From contig JAJEHS010000001.1 of assembly GCA_022823605.1 (NCBI GenBank), forward strand, positions 310,001 through 374,000: DNA of 64,000 bases. Reading direction: 5' to 3'. Origin of the DNA: Paracoccaceae bacterium (GTDB lineage Bacteria > Pseudomonadota > Alphaproteobacteria > Rhodobacterales > Rhodobacteraceae). Shown here one piece after another: positions 8,190 to 17,919 of this stretch (the stretch's first letter is position 1; each line of letters opens with the position of its first letter). The position numbers and the translations under genes are program-made. The notes below the pieces were generated by a model. That model ran no database searches and was not told where the DNA came from. It saw only the letters and a list, made by a program, of their open reading frames with translations.

Positions 8190-10283
8190 ATGTCCTTTAA
8201 AGCACCTCCCGATACTGACCTCGGTATCCCCTTGTCATCAATGGATGCTGTTGCCATCGATAGTGAAACCACAGGTTTGAATACCAATTCTGACCGTGTC
8301 ATTGAATTGGCAGGGGTTCAGGTTTCCGGTGGTTGGATGAATTTGGAAAAAACGAGATCGGTTTTGATTAATCCAGATATTCATATTCCGGAAAATAGCA
8401 CTAGGATTCACGGGATATCTGATTCAACAGTTGCAAATGCTACAGGGTTTGAAGCTGGTGTAAAGGAATTCGTCAGTTGGATAGGTCCAAGATTTATATT
8501 GGGATATTCCCTAGGGTTTGATTTGTCAATTCTGGAAGCTGAACATAAAAGACATGGAATGGTTTGGTCGGAACCAAGAGTCCTTGATGTCGAGGAACTT
8601 GTCCAGGTACTTGCACCGGATCTTCCAAACCTGGCTCTGGAAACTGTTCAATCATGGTTGGATATACCAGCACAGAAAGAGCGCCACCGAGCTCTTCCAG
8701 ATGCAATTGCCACTGCGGAAATCTTTATCAAACTAATTCCCATGTTGAAGACTCATGGTGTTGCAACCTATGCCGAAGCAGACCGCATGTGCAAGAATGT
8801 CCGAAGACGGAAAGGAGGAATAGACCGATCGGAAGGTACCATCAGTTCAGAAATTTCCAACGTCGATACCTACCCCTACAAGGTCAGGGTCAGCGACATT
8901 ATGACAACCCCCGTGATTGTTGATAGTCATATCACCCTCCAAACGGCACTGGACACACTCATCAAGGATAAAATCGGATCTGTCATTGTCAGATTGGAAG
9001 GTGAGAAACAGTTTGGCATTCTGACCGAATCAGATATCCTCAGGGCAATCCATGCGCATGGTTCAGGGGTTTTATCTGCACCCGTTGCAAACCACTCGAA
9101 AAAATTGCAGTCAATCATTCACCCAAAAGAATACTTATATCGCGCAATGGTATCCATGGGGACAACGCATTTTCGTCGACTGGCTGTCGCTAACAATGAA
9201 GGAGAAATTGTTGGAATCGTCAGTTCAAGGGATATATACGGCAACTATTCAGCTGATGCGATCGGGTTGGGCAAGGATATATTGGAAGCTCAATCCACCA
9301 ACGATTTGGGAAGAATATGGTCTGGATTGACCTCTGTTTCCCGCTCTCTTATCAATAGTGGTGTCGATGCTAGAACGATTACCGCTATCATATCCAGGGA
9401 ATTAAGGGGATTGACACAAAAGGCCTGTCAGATGGCAGAACAAATGGTCCTTACCGATAATGGGTGTGATGATCTGGCCGATTATGTAATGGTTGTACTT
9501 GGTTCCGGTGGCAGGGGTGAAAGCATGTTGGCCATGGATCAGGATAATGCCATAATATTTGATGAGGCTGATCCCGAGGGAAAGAAAGATAGTTTATTGC
9601 AATCAATTGGAACCCATACCTCGGAAATTCTCAACGAGGTAGGTGTCCGCTTTTGTGATGGTGGAGTCATGGCTTCCAATTCCAAATGGCGAAAGGACTT
9701 TTCCTCCTGGGAGAAGGAAATTTCGAGATGGATGTCAGAAACCCAGCCGGACGATTTACTCAATTCGGATATCTTTTTTGATGGTTTTCCCGTTCATGGG
9801 GATTTCCAATTGGCCCATAGATTAAGGGGTAAGGCCATGGCAAGGGCCAGAAACAACAGGCCTTATCTGAGCCTTTTGAAAAAAAGGGCAATCGATTACA
9901 AAATTCCGATGGGATTTTTTGGCAAGTGGAAACTGGAAAATGGTCGGATAGACCTCAAGAAGGGTGGCATCATGCCCATTTTTTCCACGGCCCGGGTCCT
10001 CTCACTCCAGCACGGTATCTTTGCCCGTTCAACCGCAGATCGACTTCTAAAATTCAGGGCCTTGAACCTGGTACCCGACAAGCTGGTTGATGATTTGCTT
10101 GAGGCTCATGGATTGTTGCTGGCACTTATCCTGCAACAACAGCTGGATGACCTTGAAATGGGGATAAGTCCTACCAACAATGTGGCGGTCACCAGACTTG
10201 ATGGTCTTGATCAACACAAGTTGAGATGGGCCCTGGACAAACTTGATACCCTCCCCAACCTACTGGGTGTTCCTGTCTTGTAA
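8190..10283 (+). CDS. DEDDh exonuclease - CBS pair - DUF294 nucleotidyltransferase fusion
   Basis: A three-part 697-residue protein. Residues about 17-180 form a DEDDh 3'-5' exonuclease like the proofreading epsilon subunit: AIDSETTGLN (Asp, Glu), GYSLGFDLSIL (Asp) and HRALPDA (His, Asp). Residues about 230-355 are two CBS motifs (VSDIMTTPVIV and GIVSSRDIYGNY regions), which usually bind adenine nucleotides. The rest is the DUF294 nucleotidyltransferase with LGSGGRGESMLAMDQDNA, carrying the GSxxR...DxD catalytic pattern, and its helical C-terminal partner domain. DUF294-CBS proteins are GlnD-like putative signalling enzymes; the exonuclease in front is unusual. All catalytic residues appear intact. 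Substrates are unknown. Confidence 0.88.
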   Translation: MSFKAPPDTDLGIPLSSMDAVAIDSETTGLNTNSDRVIELAGVQVSGGWMNLEKTRSVLINPDIHIPENSTRIHGISDSTVANATGFEAGVKEFVSWIGPRFILGYSLGFDLSILEAEHKRHGMVWSEPRVLDVEELVQVLAPDLPNLALETVQSWLDIPAQKERHRALPDAIATAEIFIKLIPMLKTHGVATYAEADRMCKNVRRRKGGIDRSEGTISSEISNVDTYPYKVRVSDIMTTPVIVDSHITLQTALDTLIKDKIGSVIVRLEGEKQFGILTESDILRAIHAHGSGVLSAPVANHSKKLQSIIHPKEYLYRAMVSMGTTHFRRLAVANNEGEIVGIVSSRDIYGNYSADAIGLGKDILEAQSTNDLGRIWSGLTSVSRSLINSGVDARTITAIISRELRGLTQKACQMAEQMVLTDNGCDDLADYVMVVLGSGGRGESMLAMDQDNAIIFDEADPEGKKDSLLQSIGTHTSEILNEVGVRFCDGGVMASNSKWRKDFSSWEKEISRWMSETQPDDLLNSDIFFDGFPVHGDFQLAHRLRGKAMARARNNRPYLSLLKKRAIDYKIPMGFFGKWKLENGRIDLKKGGIMPIFSTARVLSLQHGIFARSTADRLLKFRALNLVPDKLVDDLLEAHGLLLALILQQQLDDLEMGISPTNNVAVTRLDGLDQHKLRWALDKLDTLPNLLGVPVL

Positions 10284-10303
10284 CAAGGTATTGTCGAAGA
10301 AAA

Positions 10304-10320
10304 TTTGCCGGTTCGGCAAA
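10304..10320 (-). terminator. Hairpin between convergent genes, likely petC terminator
   Basis: TTTGCCG (10304-10310) pairs with CGGCAAA (10314-10320) around a 3-base loop. Read on the minus strand it is followed by TTTTCTT, so it fits a weak intrinsic terminator for the petABC operon. On the plus strand there is no T-run. Confidence 0.5.
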
Positions 10321-10326
10321 CCGGGA

Positions 10327-11121
10327 TTAGTCTTCCGTCCTGGTTCGGTGCTTGATCGGTGCCCAGATTTTCTTGTTGGTCAGATAAAGCAATACGGACA
10401 ACAAGATGAGAAGTGATACTGATATGAAGCCCATTTGCTTGCGAGCCATCATTTTCGGTTCGGCTGCCCAAACCAAGAATGCCGTTACATCTTCAGCCAT
10501 TCCTTCAACAGTACTGGGCGTACCGTCGGCAAACTCAATCAAGTCGTCTACCAATGGGGGAGCCATGTTGATATAGCCACCCGAGAAAGCCGTGTTCTCG
10601 TAAAGCAGATTGCCTGTCTCTTCCTTTTCCTTACCCGTGTATCCCGTGAGCAGGGAATAGACGTATTCCGGTCCCCCGATTCCCTTGAACAATTGGGCCA
10701 AACCAGTTCCTTCCGGCCCATGGAAACCGGACCTTGCCTTGGTAATCAAGGAAAGATCGGGTGCCCCAACACTATCATTGGCAGGAAAATTGTCAGTGGG
10801 CAAGGCTGATCTGAAGTCTTCCAGTTCCTCATCATAAATCTCGAAGTTACTGGCAAAGGTTTTGACGGCAGCCTCGCTGAGGTCAAGTCCACCCTTGTCA
10901 CCCAACGTTCTGAAGGGTACATATTTCAAGCCATGGCAGGCCGCACAAACTTCCTGATAAACAACTAAACCCCTTTGCAACTGTTCTGGTTCGAAAGTTC
11001 CAAATGGTCCTTCATAGGAAAAGGAAATATCTTCAATATGGCCCGAAGGTCCAGCGGCATAAACATTGCTGACGCCAAAAAGAAGGCCAATCAAACCTGA
11101 AACAAGTAGTATTCTTCTCAT
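10327..11121 (-). CDS. petC: Cytochrome c1 of the bc1 complex
   Basis: Haem c subunit of ubiquinol:cytochrome c oxidoreductase, 264 residues. There is a cleavable signal peptide ([23 protein letters not shown]), then the haem-binding [13 protein letters not shown] at about 58-70. A later Met-containing segment ([15 protein letters not shown]) gives the axial ligand. A C-terminal membrane anchor ([22 protein letters not shown]) precedes a short basic cytoplasmic tail. It is the last gene of petABC, starting 7 bases after petB, and a hairpin follows its stop. Confidence 0.96.
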   Translation of the reverse strand: MRRILLVSGLIGLLFGVSNVYAAGPSGHIEDISFSYEGPFGTFEPEQLQRGLVVYQEVCAACHGLKYVPFRTLGDKGGLDLSEAAVKTFASNFEIYDEELEDFRSALPTDNFPANDSVGAPDLSLITKARSGFHGPEGTGLAQLFKGIGGPEYVYSLLTGYTGKEKEETGNLLYENTAFSGGYINMAPPLVDDLIEFADGTPSTVEGMAEDVTAFLVWAAEPKMMARKQMGFISVSLLILLSVLLYLTNKKIWAPIKHRTRTED

Positions 11122-11128
11122 AATTCAA

Positions 11129-12472
11129 TCATTCTTTCGTGGGTTCTGTTTCCGGTGTCTCGGGATCCATTTCCGGATAATGCTGGTTGAAATCCTCTTC
11201 AATGGAAACCGGTTTTCTTGAGGGTGATTCCAAAATCCCCAAAAGGGGCAGCACCACAATGAAAAACATAAACCAGTAAGTGGAACCAGCCAAGGCGATA
11301 ATACTGTAGATTCCTTCTGCAGGTCGGCTACCTGCCCAGGTAAGGACTATAAAATCAATGACCAGCAACATAAACCACCACTTGAACATCGGGCGATACT
11401 TCCCCGATCGAATAATTGAGGTATCAAGCCATGGCAAAAGTACCAAAACCATTATTGATCCAAACATGGCCATAACACCAAAAAACTTGGCGTCGATAAT
11501 GCCACCCGTTACAAAACTGACCAATTGAACAACCCATACATCTGAGGTAAAGGCCCTGAGGATTGCATAGAAAGGAAGGAAGTACCATTCCGGAACGATG
11601 TGTTCTGGAGTAACAAGTGGATTTGCCTCAATATAATTGTCGGGATGCCCCAGATAATTTGGCATAAATCCGACAATGGCGAAGAAAACCACCAGTATGA
11701 CGGCCAAGGCAAAAAAGTCCTTGATGACAAAATACGGCCAAAATGGAACGGTATCCTTTTTTGCTTCCTCCTTGGAAGTTCGACGGACCTCTATCCCTGT
11801 AGGATTGTTGTTCCCTGTCGTATGGAAGGCCCAGATGTGGACCACAACCAATCCGGCGATGACAAAGGGTAAAAGATAATGAAGCGAAAAAAACCTGTTG
11901 AGTGTTGCGTTATCAACTGCCGGGCCGCCCAACAACCAGGTCTGGATTGATTCACCAATACCTGGAATGGCTCCAAACAATCCCGAGATAACCGTTGCGG
12001 CCCAGAACGACATTTGGCCCCATGGCAATACATATCCCATGAAGGCTGTTCCCATCATCGCCAGGAATATAAATATTCCGATTATCCAGGTAATCTCCCT
12101 GGGTGCCTTGTAGGAACCATAGTATATGCTTCGGAAGATATGGAAATAGGCAGCCAAGAAAAACAGCGATGCCCCATTTTGGTGCAAATATCGAAGTGCC
12201 CATCCGGAATTCACATTCCTCATGATATGTTCAACACTGGCGAAGGCCAGATCGACATGAGGTGTATAATGCATTGCGAGGACAATGCCTGTAACTATTT
12301 GATGAACCAAGCTAAATGTAAGGACAATTCCCCAGATCCACATCCAATTCAGGTTCTTGGGAGTTGGTATCATCAATGTATCGTAAACTATCGAAACCAC
12401 AGGCAAGCGTCTGTGCAACCACTTTTCGATGGACGTTTTTGGTTCGTAATGATCGTGAGGTATACCCGACAT
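11129..12472 (-). CDS. petB: Cytochrome b of the bc1 complex
   Basis: Integral membrane subunit with two b haems and the quinone sites, 447 residues with eight transmembrane helices expected. [16 protein letters not shown] and [22 protein letters not shown] carry haem-ligand His residues, [19 protein letters not shown] is the classic Qo-side motif, and [15 protein letters not shown] contains the conserved PEWY. The C-terminal tail is rich in Glu and Pro. It starts 10 bases after petA ends, within the same operon. Confidence 0.97.
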   Translation of the reverse strand: MSGIPHDHYEPKTSIEKWLHRRLPVVSIVYDTLMIPTPKNLNWMWIWGIVLTFSLVHQIVTGIVLAMHYTPHVDLAFASVEHIMRNVNSGWALRYLHQNGASLFFLAAYFHIFRSIYYGSYKAPREITWIIGIFIFLAMMGTAFMGYVLPWGQMSFWAATVISGLFGAIPGIGESIQTWLLGGPAVDNATLNRFFSLHYLLPFVIAGLVVVHIWAFHTTGNNNPTGIEVRRTSKEEAKKDTVPFWPYFVIKDFFALAVILVVFFAIVGFMPNYLGHPDNYIEANPLVTPEHIVPEWYFLPFYAILRAFTSDVWVVQLVSFVTGGIIDAKFFGVMAMFGSIMVLVLLPWLDTSIIRSGKYRPMFKWWFMLLVIDFIVLTWAGSRPAEGIYSIIALAGSTYWFMFFIVVLPLLGILESPSRKPVSIEEDFNQHYPEMDPETPETEPTKE

Positions 12473-12482
12473 AATAAATTAC

Positions 12483-13046
12483 CTAGCCAAGTTTGATTGT
12501 TGTTTCGTTTACAAAGGTTGCTACGGGAACCAGAAGATTTTCCGGTGCGGGTCCTTTTCTTATTCTTCCGGAGGTATCATAGTGGGAACCGTGACAAGGA
12601 CAGAACCATCCTCCGAACTCACCTGCTCCATCTCCCAGCGGGACACAGCCCAGATGGGTACAAACCCCCATCATTACCAGCCAGGTTCCTTCTTCATCCA
12701 GGGAGCGATTCTGATCAAGGGCAATTGTTTCTCCATCCAGATTATCGTTTCTGGCTTCACGGTCCAACAGTTCCTCAATATTGACACTACGAGCAGCTTC
12801 TATTTCCTCGCTTGTACGTCTTCGGATGAATACCGGCTTGCCCAGCCATTTTACGGTAATTTGAGTTCCAGGTTCAACTCCAGAGACATCTACTTCAATT
12901 GAGGAAAGGGCCTGGACATCGGCACTGGGATTCATCTGATCGATCAGCGGCCATACGGCGGCTCCCCCTGCCACGGCTCCGGTTCCGGCCGTTGCATAAT
13001 ACAGAAAATCCCTTCTGGTTGCCTTCGGATTGGTTGTATCAGTCAA
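12483..13046 (-). CDS. petA: Rieske iron-sulphur subunit of the bc1 complex
   Basis: The [2Fe-2S] subunit that takes electrons from quinol. A twin-arginine signal-anchor is visible ([20 protein letters not shown]), then the Rieske domain with VCTHLGCVP and [12 protein letters not shown], which hold the two Cys and two His ligands plus the disulphide cysteines. The frame is open from an ATG at 13070. A TTG at 13046 sits 8 bases after GGAG and gives the usual short N-terminus before the RR motif, so I prefer it. First gene of petABC, reading away from the repeat-rich region at 13.1-13.6 kb. Confidence 0.93.
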   Translation of the reverse strand: MTDTTNPKATRRDFLYYATAGTGAVAGGAAVWPLIDQMNPSADVQALSSIEVDVSGVEPGTQITVKWLGKPVFIRRRTSEEIEAARSVNIEELLDREARNDNLDGETIALDQNRSLDEEGTWLVMMGVCTHLGCVPLGDGAGEFGGWFCPCHGSHYDTSGRIRKGPAPENLLVPVATFVNETTIKLG

Positions 13047-13320
13047 ACAGACTTCTCCTATAACTCTCATCTTGGTTTTCTGACATGATTTGGGTCAGAA
13101 CCAATTAATTCAATTCGATCAAATTTGAAATACCTAAATCGCAAATTCGTTTTTATATAGAAAAAATCGAGTGGTTTTTCACTATAAAACTTTGTTCGAA
13201 ATTTTAACTTCCATATTTAAACGAACTCAAAATACTTTCAATAGTCATCATCAGGAAGTGCCAAACAAAAAAATAAATAAAATATGTTGAAAAAAATATT
13301 GTTTGTTATAGTATTAGAGC

Positions 13321-13484
13321 GGGTTGTCAGCACCACTGTTTATGTTTGGGGTTTAACATTAGAATCCTCGCCTGTGCATGGTTCGAGGTGGCGAGGATCG
13401 GGTGTTGACAACCACCTTCAAAAATATTGGAGATACAAGCGGGGTACGCGATAGGGTTGTTTCTTATGCAACCCCACTGACAAG
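13321..13484. other. Nested inverted repeats, candidate structured RNA
   Basis: An outer stem pairs 13322-13334 (GGTTGTCAGCACC) with 13401-13413 (GGTGTTGACAACC): 12 Watson-Crick pairs plus one G-U. Inside it a perfect 9-pair stem joins ATCCTCGCC (13364-13372) to GGCGAGGAT (13390-13398) around a 17-base loop. Downstream lies a 6-pair hairpin (13454-13459 with 13469-13474). Then comes CTGACAA (13477-13483), which could compete for 13324-13330. It does not read as a protein gene and matches no RNA family I can name. The direction of transcription is unknown. The rest of 13071-13649 is AT-rich, presumably the petABC promoter side, with nothing else recognised. Confidence 0.4.
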
Positions 13485-13649
13485 GAAACTATTGGTTTTT
13501 CCATTTGGCTCATGCACCTATTATTCTGTCCAACCACCAGTTAAGATAATTGTAACTTGATGTGAAATATTAAGCTGCCGAATCCTGTGGAATTTATTCA
13601 TTGGGAAGTTTACCATTCATTGATAAAATTCTTTTATTTTAGGAAAACC

Positions 13650-13867
13650 ATGCGTTTTCAAGTTCATGAAGCCAGAAACCAGTTGTCGAAACTCATTAAC
13701 GCAGCTCTGAGGGTAAAGAGATGATCATTACCAAGTGGGGCCATCCTGTTGTATGATTGGTTCCGTTGCCACAACAGCACCAACTGTTTGACTTGCTTGA
13801 AGGCAAAATTTCTGCTCCAGATGACCTTCTCAAACCAATGTACAAGGAAGATCTCAAACTTTGGTAA
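13650..13867 (+). pseudogene. Decayed Phd/YefM-type antitoxin
   Basis: From ATG 13650 the reading is MRFQVHEARNQLSKLINAAL, a typical Phd/YefM N-terminus. A one-base loss near 13712 then breaks the frame. In the shifted frame EGKEMIITKWGHPVV continues the family pattern, an in-frame TGA follows, and the rest (LVPLPQQHQLFDLLEGKISAP, ending at TAA 13865-13867) is still recognisable. One frameshift and one nonsense codon mark it as dead. No toxin gene follows; the next gene is a convergent GST. Confidence 0.75.
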
Positions 13868-13936
13868 AGTGACAAATCCTTTCCCCGGAAGTTTTTTGAA
13901 ACGGTTTAGTTCTGAATTTTACCCCTTGCAATTGAC

Positions 13937-14539
13937 TTATGCCGGCTTGGTGGCAATCATGCTTGGACGGTGGCTAATTACTTCACTCCATTCATTCAGT
14001 TTGGGATGTCCGCTTCTCCAAGCTCGATCCGAGTGACGAAAATCCAAATAGTCCAAGGCACTTCCGAGGGCAATATGAGCAATATTGAATGATGAGTTCA
14101 AAAATTCCTTGCCTTTACTTTCCAGAGCATCAAGAGATCTATTGATTTTTATCCATTGACCATCCATCCAAACCTCCGACTGTTTATCTTCACTTCTGAC
14201 TCGTTTTTCGTAGGTCATCAGAACCGCGGCATCCATAATGCCGTCAGCGAGGGCTTCCATTTTCAGTGTCTCAAATAATGTGGAAGAGGGATACAAACCG
14301 CCATCATAATGGTGATCAATAAACCGAGTAATCACACGGCTGTCATACAATGTGCCAAAAGGAGTATCCACAAGCGTTGGAAGCTTGCCAAGAGGATTTT
14401 CCGTGATTGGAATGTCACCGCTGTCTACAGGATTGCCGATCACATTGATGACTTCAACATCATCTATGGCATTGACTTCCGAAAACCCGACAATGACTTT
14501 CCTGGCAAATGGTGAAGCCGGATTACTGTAAAGTTTCAT
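13937..14539 (-). CDS. Glutathione S-transferase family protein
   Basis: About 200 residues with a thioredoxin-fold N-terminus (MKLYSNPASPFARKVIVG, where the Ser of NPASPF is in the catalytic position) and the NPLGKLPTLVDTPFGTLYDSRVI segment that binds glutathione. A helical C-terminal domain contains FNIAHIALGSALDYLDFRH. The start at 14539 is chosen because GGAG lies 6 bases upstream; an in-frame ATG at 14551 has no such site. It follows mtaB closely (15 bases), so it may be the last gene of a dapF-mtaB-GST transcript. Substrate unknown. Confidence 0.85.
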   Translation of the reverse strand: MKLYSNPASPFARKVIVGFSEVNAIDDVEVINVIGNPVDSGDIPITENPLGKLPTLVDTPFGTLYDSRVITRFIDHHYDGGLYPSSTLFETLKMEALADGIMDAAVLMTYEKRVRSEDKQSEVWMDGQWIKINRSLDALESKGKEFLNSSFNIAHIALGSALDYLDFRHSDRAWRSGHPKLNEWSEVISHRPSMIATKPA

Positions 14540-14554
14540 AATGATCTCCAACTA

Positions 14555-15838
14555 TCATACTGATGAGTGATGACCAATGAGGTTTCCATCCTCAAAACCT
14601 GTTATGGTCAGTGGTATTATTGATCCGGGAACCTCCTTGTTTGGTAGTTTCACTACCGAATATTGACCGGTACGCCCTGTCATGGGAGATTCGACCAGTG
14701 TATCAAAGGTTCGGCCAACCTGTTCCTCAAGGTGAATACCAACTCTCCTTTTTCCTGATTCCCTCAATTGGAAAGCCCTTTCCCGAATGGTTTTGTCATT
14801 GACCTGCGGCATTCTGGCAGCAGGAGTACCCTCCCTTGGACTATACGGAAAGATATGCAACCAGGTTAACTGACAGTCATCGAGAATATTCAGGGTATTT
14901 TCGAACATTTCATCGGTCTCGGTAGGAAAGCCTGCAATCAGATCTGCCCCAAAAGTCATTTCGGGTCTCAGTTGCTTGATCTTATTGCAAAATTCAATCG
15001 CCTCTTCCCTGGTATGTCGGCGTTTCATCCTTTTGAGAATCATGTTGTCACCTGCTTGCAGCGACAAGTGCAGATGAGGCATCAATCTTTCGTTGTTTGA
15101 AACCACCTCAATGAATTCCTCATCGATCTCGGCCGGATCAACCGAGGAAATTCTCAATCTTGGTAGTTCCGGTACAAGTTTCAAGATTCTGGAAACAAGG
15201 TTTCCTACGCCTGGTTTTCCCACAAGATCCCCACCCCAACTAGTGAGATCAACCCCAGTCAGAACAACTTCATTGTAACCAGCCTGAACCAAATCACGTA
15301 TTTGGTTGACAATTACCCCTGCTGGTACCGAGCGTGAATTCCCGCGCCCATAGGGTATGATACAAAAGGTACAACGATGATCACAGCCATTCTGAATCTG
15401 CAGATAGGCAACCGCACGAGCTCCAAAACTCTTGGCCAGGTGAGGAGTTATTTCCTTGACCTGCATGATATCTTCAACCAGAATATTCGTTTGGTTTTCA
15501 ACATTCGAAAATTCGGAATCAGCCAATTTTCTCCAAAGTCCGGCTTCCAATTTGGAATCATTGCCTATTACCCAGTCAACACCCTCAATCCTGCTGAAGG
15601 AACGGGGATCAATTTGAGCAGCACATCCGGTTACAACTATTTTTGCATCTGGCCATTTTGATCTGGACTTGCGGACCAGCTGCCGGGACTTTCTGACTGC
15701 CTCCTTGGTGACTGCACAAGTGTTTATTATGACCGTATTGGCAAGGTTGGCATCCTCTGCCAATCCTTCCATTACCGAAGATTCATAGGCATTCAGGCGA
15801 CAGCCGAGTGTTTCTGTCTTGATCTTGTCAGGAAGCAA
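14555..15838 (-). CDS. mtaB: tRNA t6A37 methylthiotransferase MtaB
   Basis: Radical-SAM enzyme that adds a methylthio group to t6A at position 37 of ANN-decoding tRNAs. The N-terminal UPF0004 domain has its three cluster cysteines in TLGCRLNAYES, INTCAVTKEA and VTGCAAQID. The radical-SAM motif is NGCDHRCTFCIIPYGRGNS (CxxxCxxC). A TRAM-like domain ends the protein. TTG at 15838 is preferred as start because AGGAGA lies 6-7 bases before it and the family begins close to the first Cys. The ATG at 15883 would add 15 unusual residues and a longer overlap. It overlaps the dapF stop by 11 bases. Confidence 0.93.
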   Translation of the reverse strand: MLPDKIKTETLGCRLNAYESSVMEGLAEDANLANTVIINTCAVTKEAVRKSRQLVRKSRSKWPDAKIVVTGCAAQIDPRSFSRIEGVDWVIGNDSKLEAGLWRKLADSEFSNVENQTNILVEDIMQVKEITPHLAKSFGARAVAYLQIQNGCDHRCTFCIIPYGRGNSRSVPAGVIVNQIRDLVQAGYNEVVLTGVDLTSWGGDLVGKPGVGNLVSRILKLVPELPRLRISSVDPAEIDEEFIEVVSNNERLMPHLHLSLQAGDNMILKRMKRRHTREEAIEFCNKIKQLRPEMTFGADLIAGFPTETDEMFENTLNILDDCQLTWLHIFPYSPREGTPAARMPQVNDKTIRERAFQLRESGKRRVGIHLEEQVGRTFDTLVESPMTGRTGQYSVVKLPNKEVPGSIIPLTITGFEDGNLIGHHSSV

Positions 15839-16667
15839 GGATGTTCTCCTGAAACTCACGGGATAATGTACCATTGAAGACATGGGAAGTAGGACCTGTC
15901 ATCCAAACACCATCCTCCAACCATTCAATGTTCAAACATCCTCCATCAGCCTTTACATCAACCTTATTGGAGGTCAACCCCCTTCTAATTGAAGCAATCA
16001 CGGCAGCACAGGTTCCGGAACCAGAGGCCAAGGTAATTCCTGCTCCCCTTTCCCAAATTCTGGCCCTGATTTCCGATTGAGACCTTATGGAAACAAATTC
16101 AACATTGGTACGTTCCGGAAACAGGGGGTGATGTTCAATTCGTGGACCAATTTCCGCAAGGTCAACTGCTTCTGCATTATCCACAAAAAAGACACAATGT
16201 GGATTCCCCATTCCAACCGCACAGGGATTTCCCTCAATGGGGAGTTCCAAGGTGTCCATTTCTTCAGCCAAAGGAATTTCATGCCAATCAAGCAAGGGAA
16301 TGCCCATATTCACCCTGCTCAAACCGTTCCCTGCGTCATGACAATCCAAAATGCCGCCATCGGTTTCAAGTTGCACCGTTGGGACATTTTCCTGATCCAT
16401 GAAATACCTACCCAAACATCTGGTTGCATTTCCACAGGTTGCGGAAGGACTACCATCAGAATTGAAGAAGATCAATCTGGCATGAGCCACATCACTCTCT
16501 TCAATCAAGACCAATTGATCATACCCGATTCCAAAACGACGGTCGGAAAGAGTTTCAGCAACAATTGATCCCACAGGTAAAGGCTTACCTCTGGTATCAA
16601 TAACTACAAAGTCGTTACCCAGACCATGCATTTTCATAAAATCTATGGATAAATTCTGATTTTTCAT
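15828..16667 (-). CDS. dapF: Diaminopimelate epimerase
   Basis: Interconverts LL- and meso-diaminopimelate for lysine and peptidoglycan synthesis, without a cofactor. The 279 residues have both catalytic cysteines: SATCGNATRCLGRY at about 77 and SGSGTCAAVIAS at about 220. The N-terminal MKMHGLGNDFVVID (from residue 11) is the family signature. The gene is followed by mtaB with a small overlap, an arrangement common in alphaproteobacteria. tRNA-Lys lies upstream on the opposite strand. Confidence 0.96.
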   Translation of the reverse strand: MKNQNLSIDFMKMHGLGNDFVVIDTRGKPLPVGSIVAETLSDRRFGIGYDQLVLIEESDVAHARLIFFNSDGSPSATCGNATRCLGRYFMDQENVPTVQLETDGGILDCHDAGNGLSRVNMGIPLLDWHEIPLAEEMDTLELPIEGNPCAVGMGNPHCVFFVDNAEAVDLAEIGPRIEHHPLFPERTNVEFVSIRSQSEIRARIWERGAGITLASGSGTCAAVIASIRRGLTSNKVDVKADGGCLNIEWLEDGVWMTGPTSHVFNGTLSREFQENILAS

Positions 16668-16762
16668 GGTAATTTCAAAATTCTTCTTAAAATTTGAACT
16701 TCTACATCCTAAATACTTGGAAAAGAGCGAAACTTAACTATTGATATTCCTCTCAATTTAGT

Positions 16763-16838
16763 GGGCCCGTAGCTCAGCTGGTAGAGCAACTGACTTTTAA
16801 TCAGTGGGTCACAGGTTCGAATCCTGTCGGGCTCACCA
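16763..16838 (+). tRNA. tRNA-Lys (anticodon TTT)
   Basis: 76 bases including an encoded CCA. Acceptor GGGCCCG pairs with CGGGCTC (one G-U), the D-arm is AGCTCAGCTGGTAGAGC, the anticodon stem ACTGA/TCAGT encloses loop CTTTTAA (anticodon TTT), and the T-arm contains GGTTCGAATCC. All four arms pair, so it should be functional. Confidence 0.97.
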
Positions 16839-16899
16839 ACAATTTGCCTTCCCATTATCTAGTCCAATAACCTGCTTTTTCGAGGGTCTCGGGGAAATA

Positions 16900-17919
16900 T
16901 CAGCTATTGAATTCGGTTTCTTGTGTTACCAGGAAAAGCATTTCTCCCCTGTTTACCATCCCCCGATTCAAGTGAGCGAGAACAAATCCCGAATTGGGGA
17001 ACCTTATTGTAACTGACGCTCTTTCTGGTTCCTCAAGCCAATGAAAATATCCGGCAATGTCGCCCTGCTGCACATAACTTCCGGCCCTACAATCTCGATC
17101 GAAAAGCCCTCTACCCGGGGCAAATATGCAGTGGTTCAAATCTTCCGTATAAACGGTCCTTGCTATCCTGGTGCCTTGACCCAATTCCTCGTCAAGTGGG
17201 TCAGGATAAACTCCCAATTGTGCCAGACATCGGTATAGACCCTCTTCAGACGCCTTGGTCAACTCGGGTGAACTTCCCCCTCCCCCACCCAATTCAGCAG
17301 CAATCATGGGTACTTCATTGCGAGCTGCTGCAGAATTTACTGATCGATCATCATTATACTCCCCCAATTTCCACAAGGTTGGCAAACCGAATGCCTCAGC
17401 CAAGTCAAGGCTTGCTTTCATGACCTCCCTGCTGGTGACTTCGGTGACAAGGGTGCATGGAGTGAAGTAAGATGCTTTACCACCTGAATGCAGGTCAATA
17501 ACAACATCACAGTTGGGAATTACGACTGATTCAATATGGTAGCTTATCAACTCCGTTGGTGTTCCCTGTGCGTTACCCGGAAAGGACCTGTTCATATTTT
17601 TTCCATCCAGAGGGGAGTTTCTTCCGGAAACCGATACAGCTGGCCGATTTAGAGCTGGTATTATCATGATTTTACCCGAGACTTTCTCAGGGTCAATATT
17701 CTGAACGAGCCTCATCAGGGAGGACGGTCCTTCGAATTCATCACCATGCACTCCTCCCAGAAGCAATACATTAGGTCCCTTGCCCTTGCGAAAATAAATC
17801 AAGGGAACAGCATGGTATCCCAATGGCACCAAATTATCCGACCATTGGACTCTCAGGTCTCCAACCTGCTTGCCTTCCTTTTCCCAATCAATTGAAGATG
17901 ACACAAATTTTGTTGACAT
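16900..17919 (-). CDS. Succinylglutamate desuccinylase/aspartoacylase family deacylase (DoeB-like)
   Basis: Zinc amidohydrolase of the M14-like aspartoacylase family, 339 residues. Metal-binding and catalytic segments are LLLGGVHGDEFEGPSS (His, Glu), IDLHSGGKASYF (His) and the late ELGGGGGSSPELT region. The length and the domain after residue 250 resemble DoeB, which removes acetyl from N-acetyl-diaminobutyrate in ectoine breakdown. No other ectoine gene is nearby, so the substrate stays open. It is transcribed alone, facing tRNA-Lys, with its own upstream AT-rich region. Confidence 0.82.
   Translation of the reverse strand: MSTKFVSSSIDWEKEGKQVGDLRVQWSDNLVPLGYHAVPLIYFRKGKGPNVLLLGGVHGDEFEGPSSLMRLVQNIDPEKVSGKIMIIPALNRPAVSVSGRNSPLDGKNMNRSFPGNAQGTPTELISYHIESVVIPNCDVVIDLHSGGKASYFTPCTLVTEVTSREVMKASLDLAEAFGLPTLWKLGEYNDDRSVNSAAARNEVPMIAAELGGGGGSSPELTKASEEGLYRCLAQLGVYPDPLDEELGQGTRIARTVYTEDLNHCIFAPGRGLFDRDCRAGSYVQQGDIAGYFHWLEEPERASVTIRFPNSGFVLAHLNRGMVNRGEMLFLVTQETEFNS

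Noticed and set aside
13321..13484. 6S RNA, SRP RNA or tmRNA
   Set aside because: None of the diagnostic sequences of these RNAs (SRP GGAAGG/GCAGC loop, tmRNA tRNA-like ends) is present, and the bubble structure of 6S is not evident. Kept only as an unassigned candidate.
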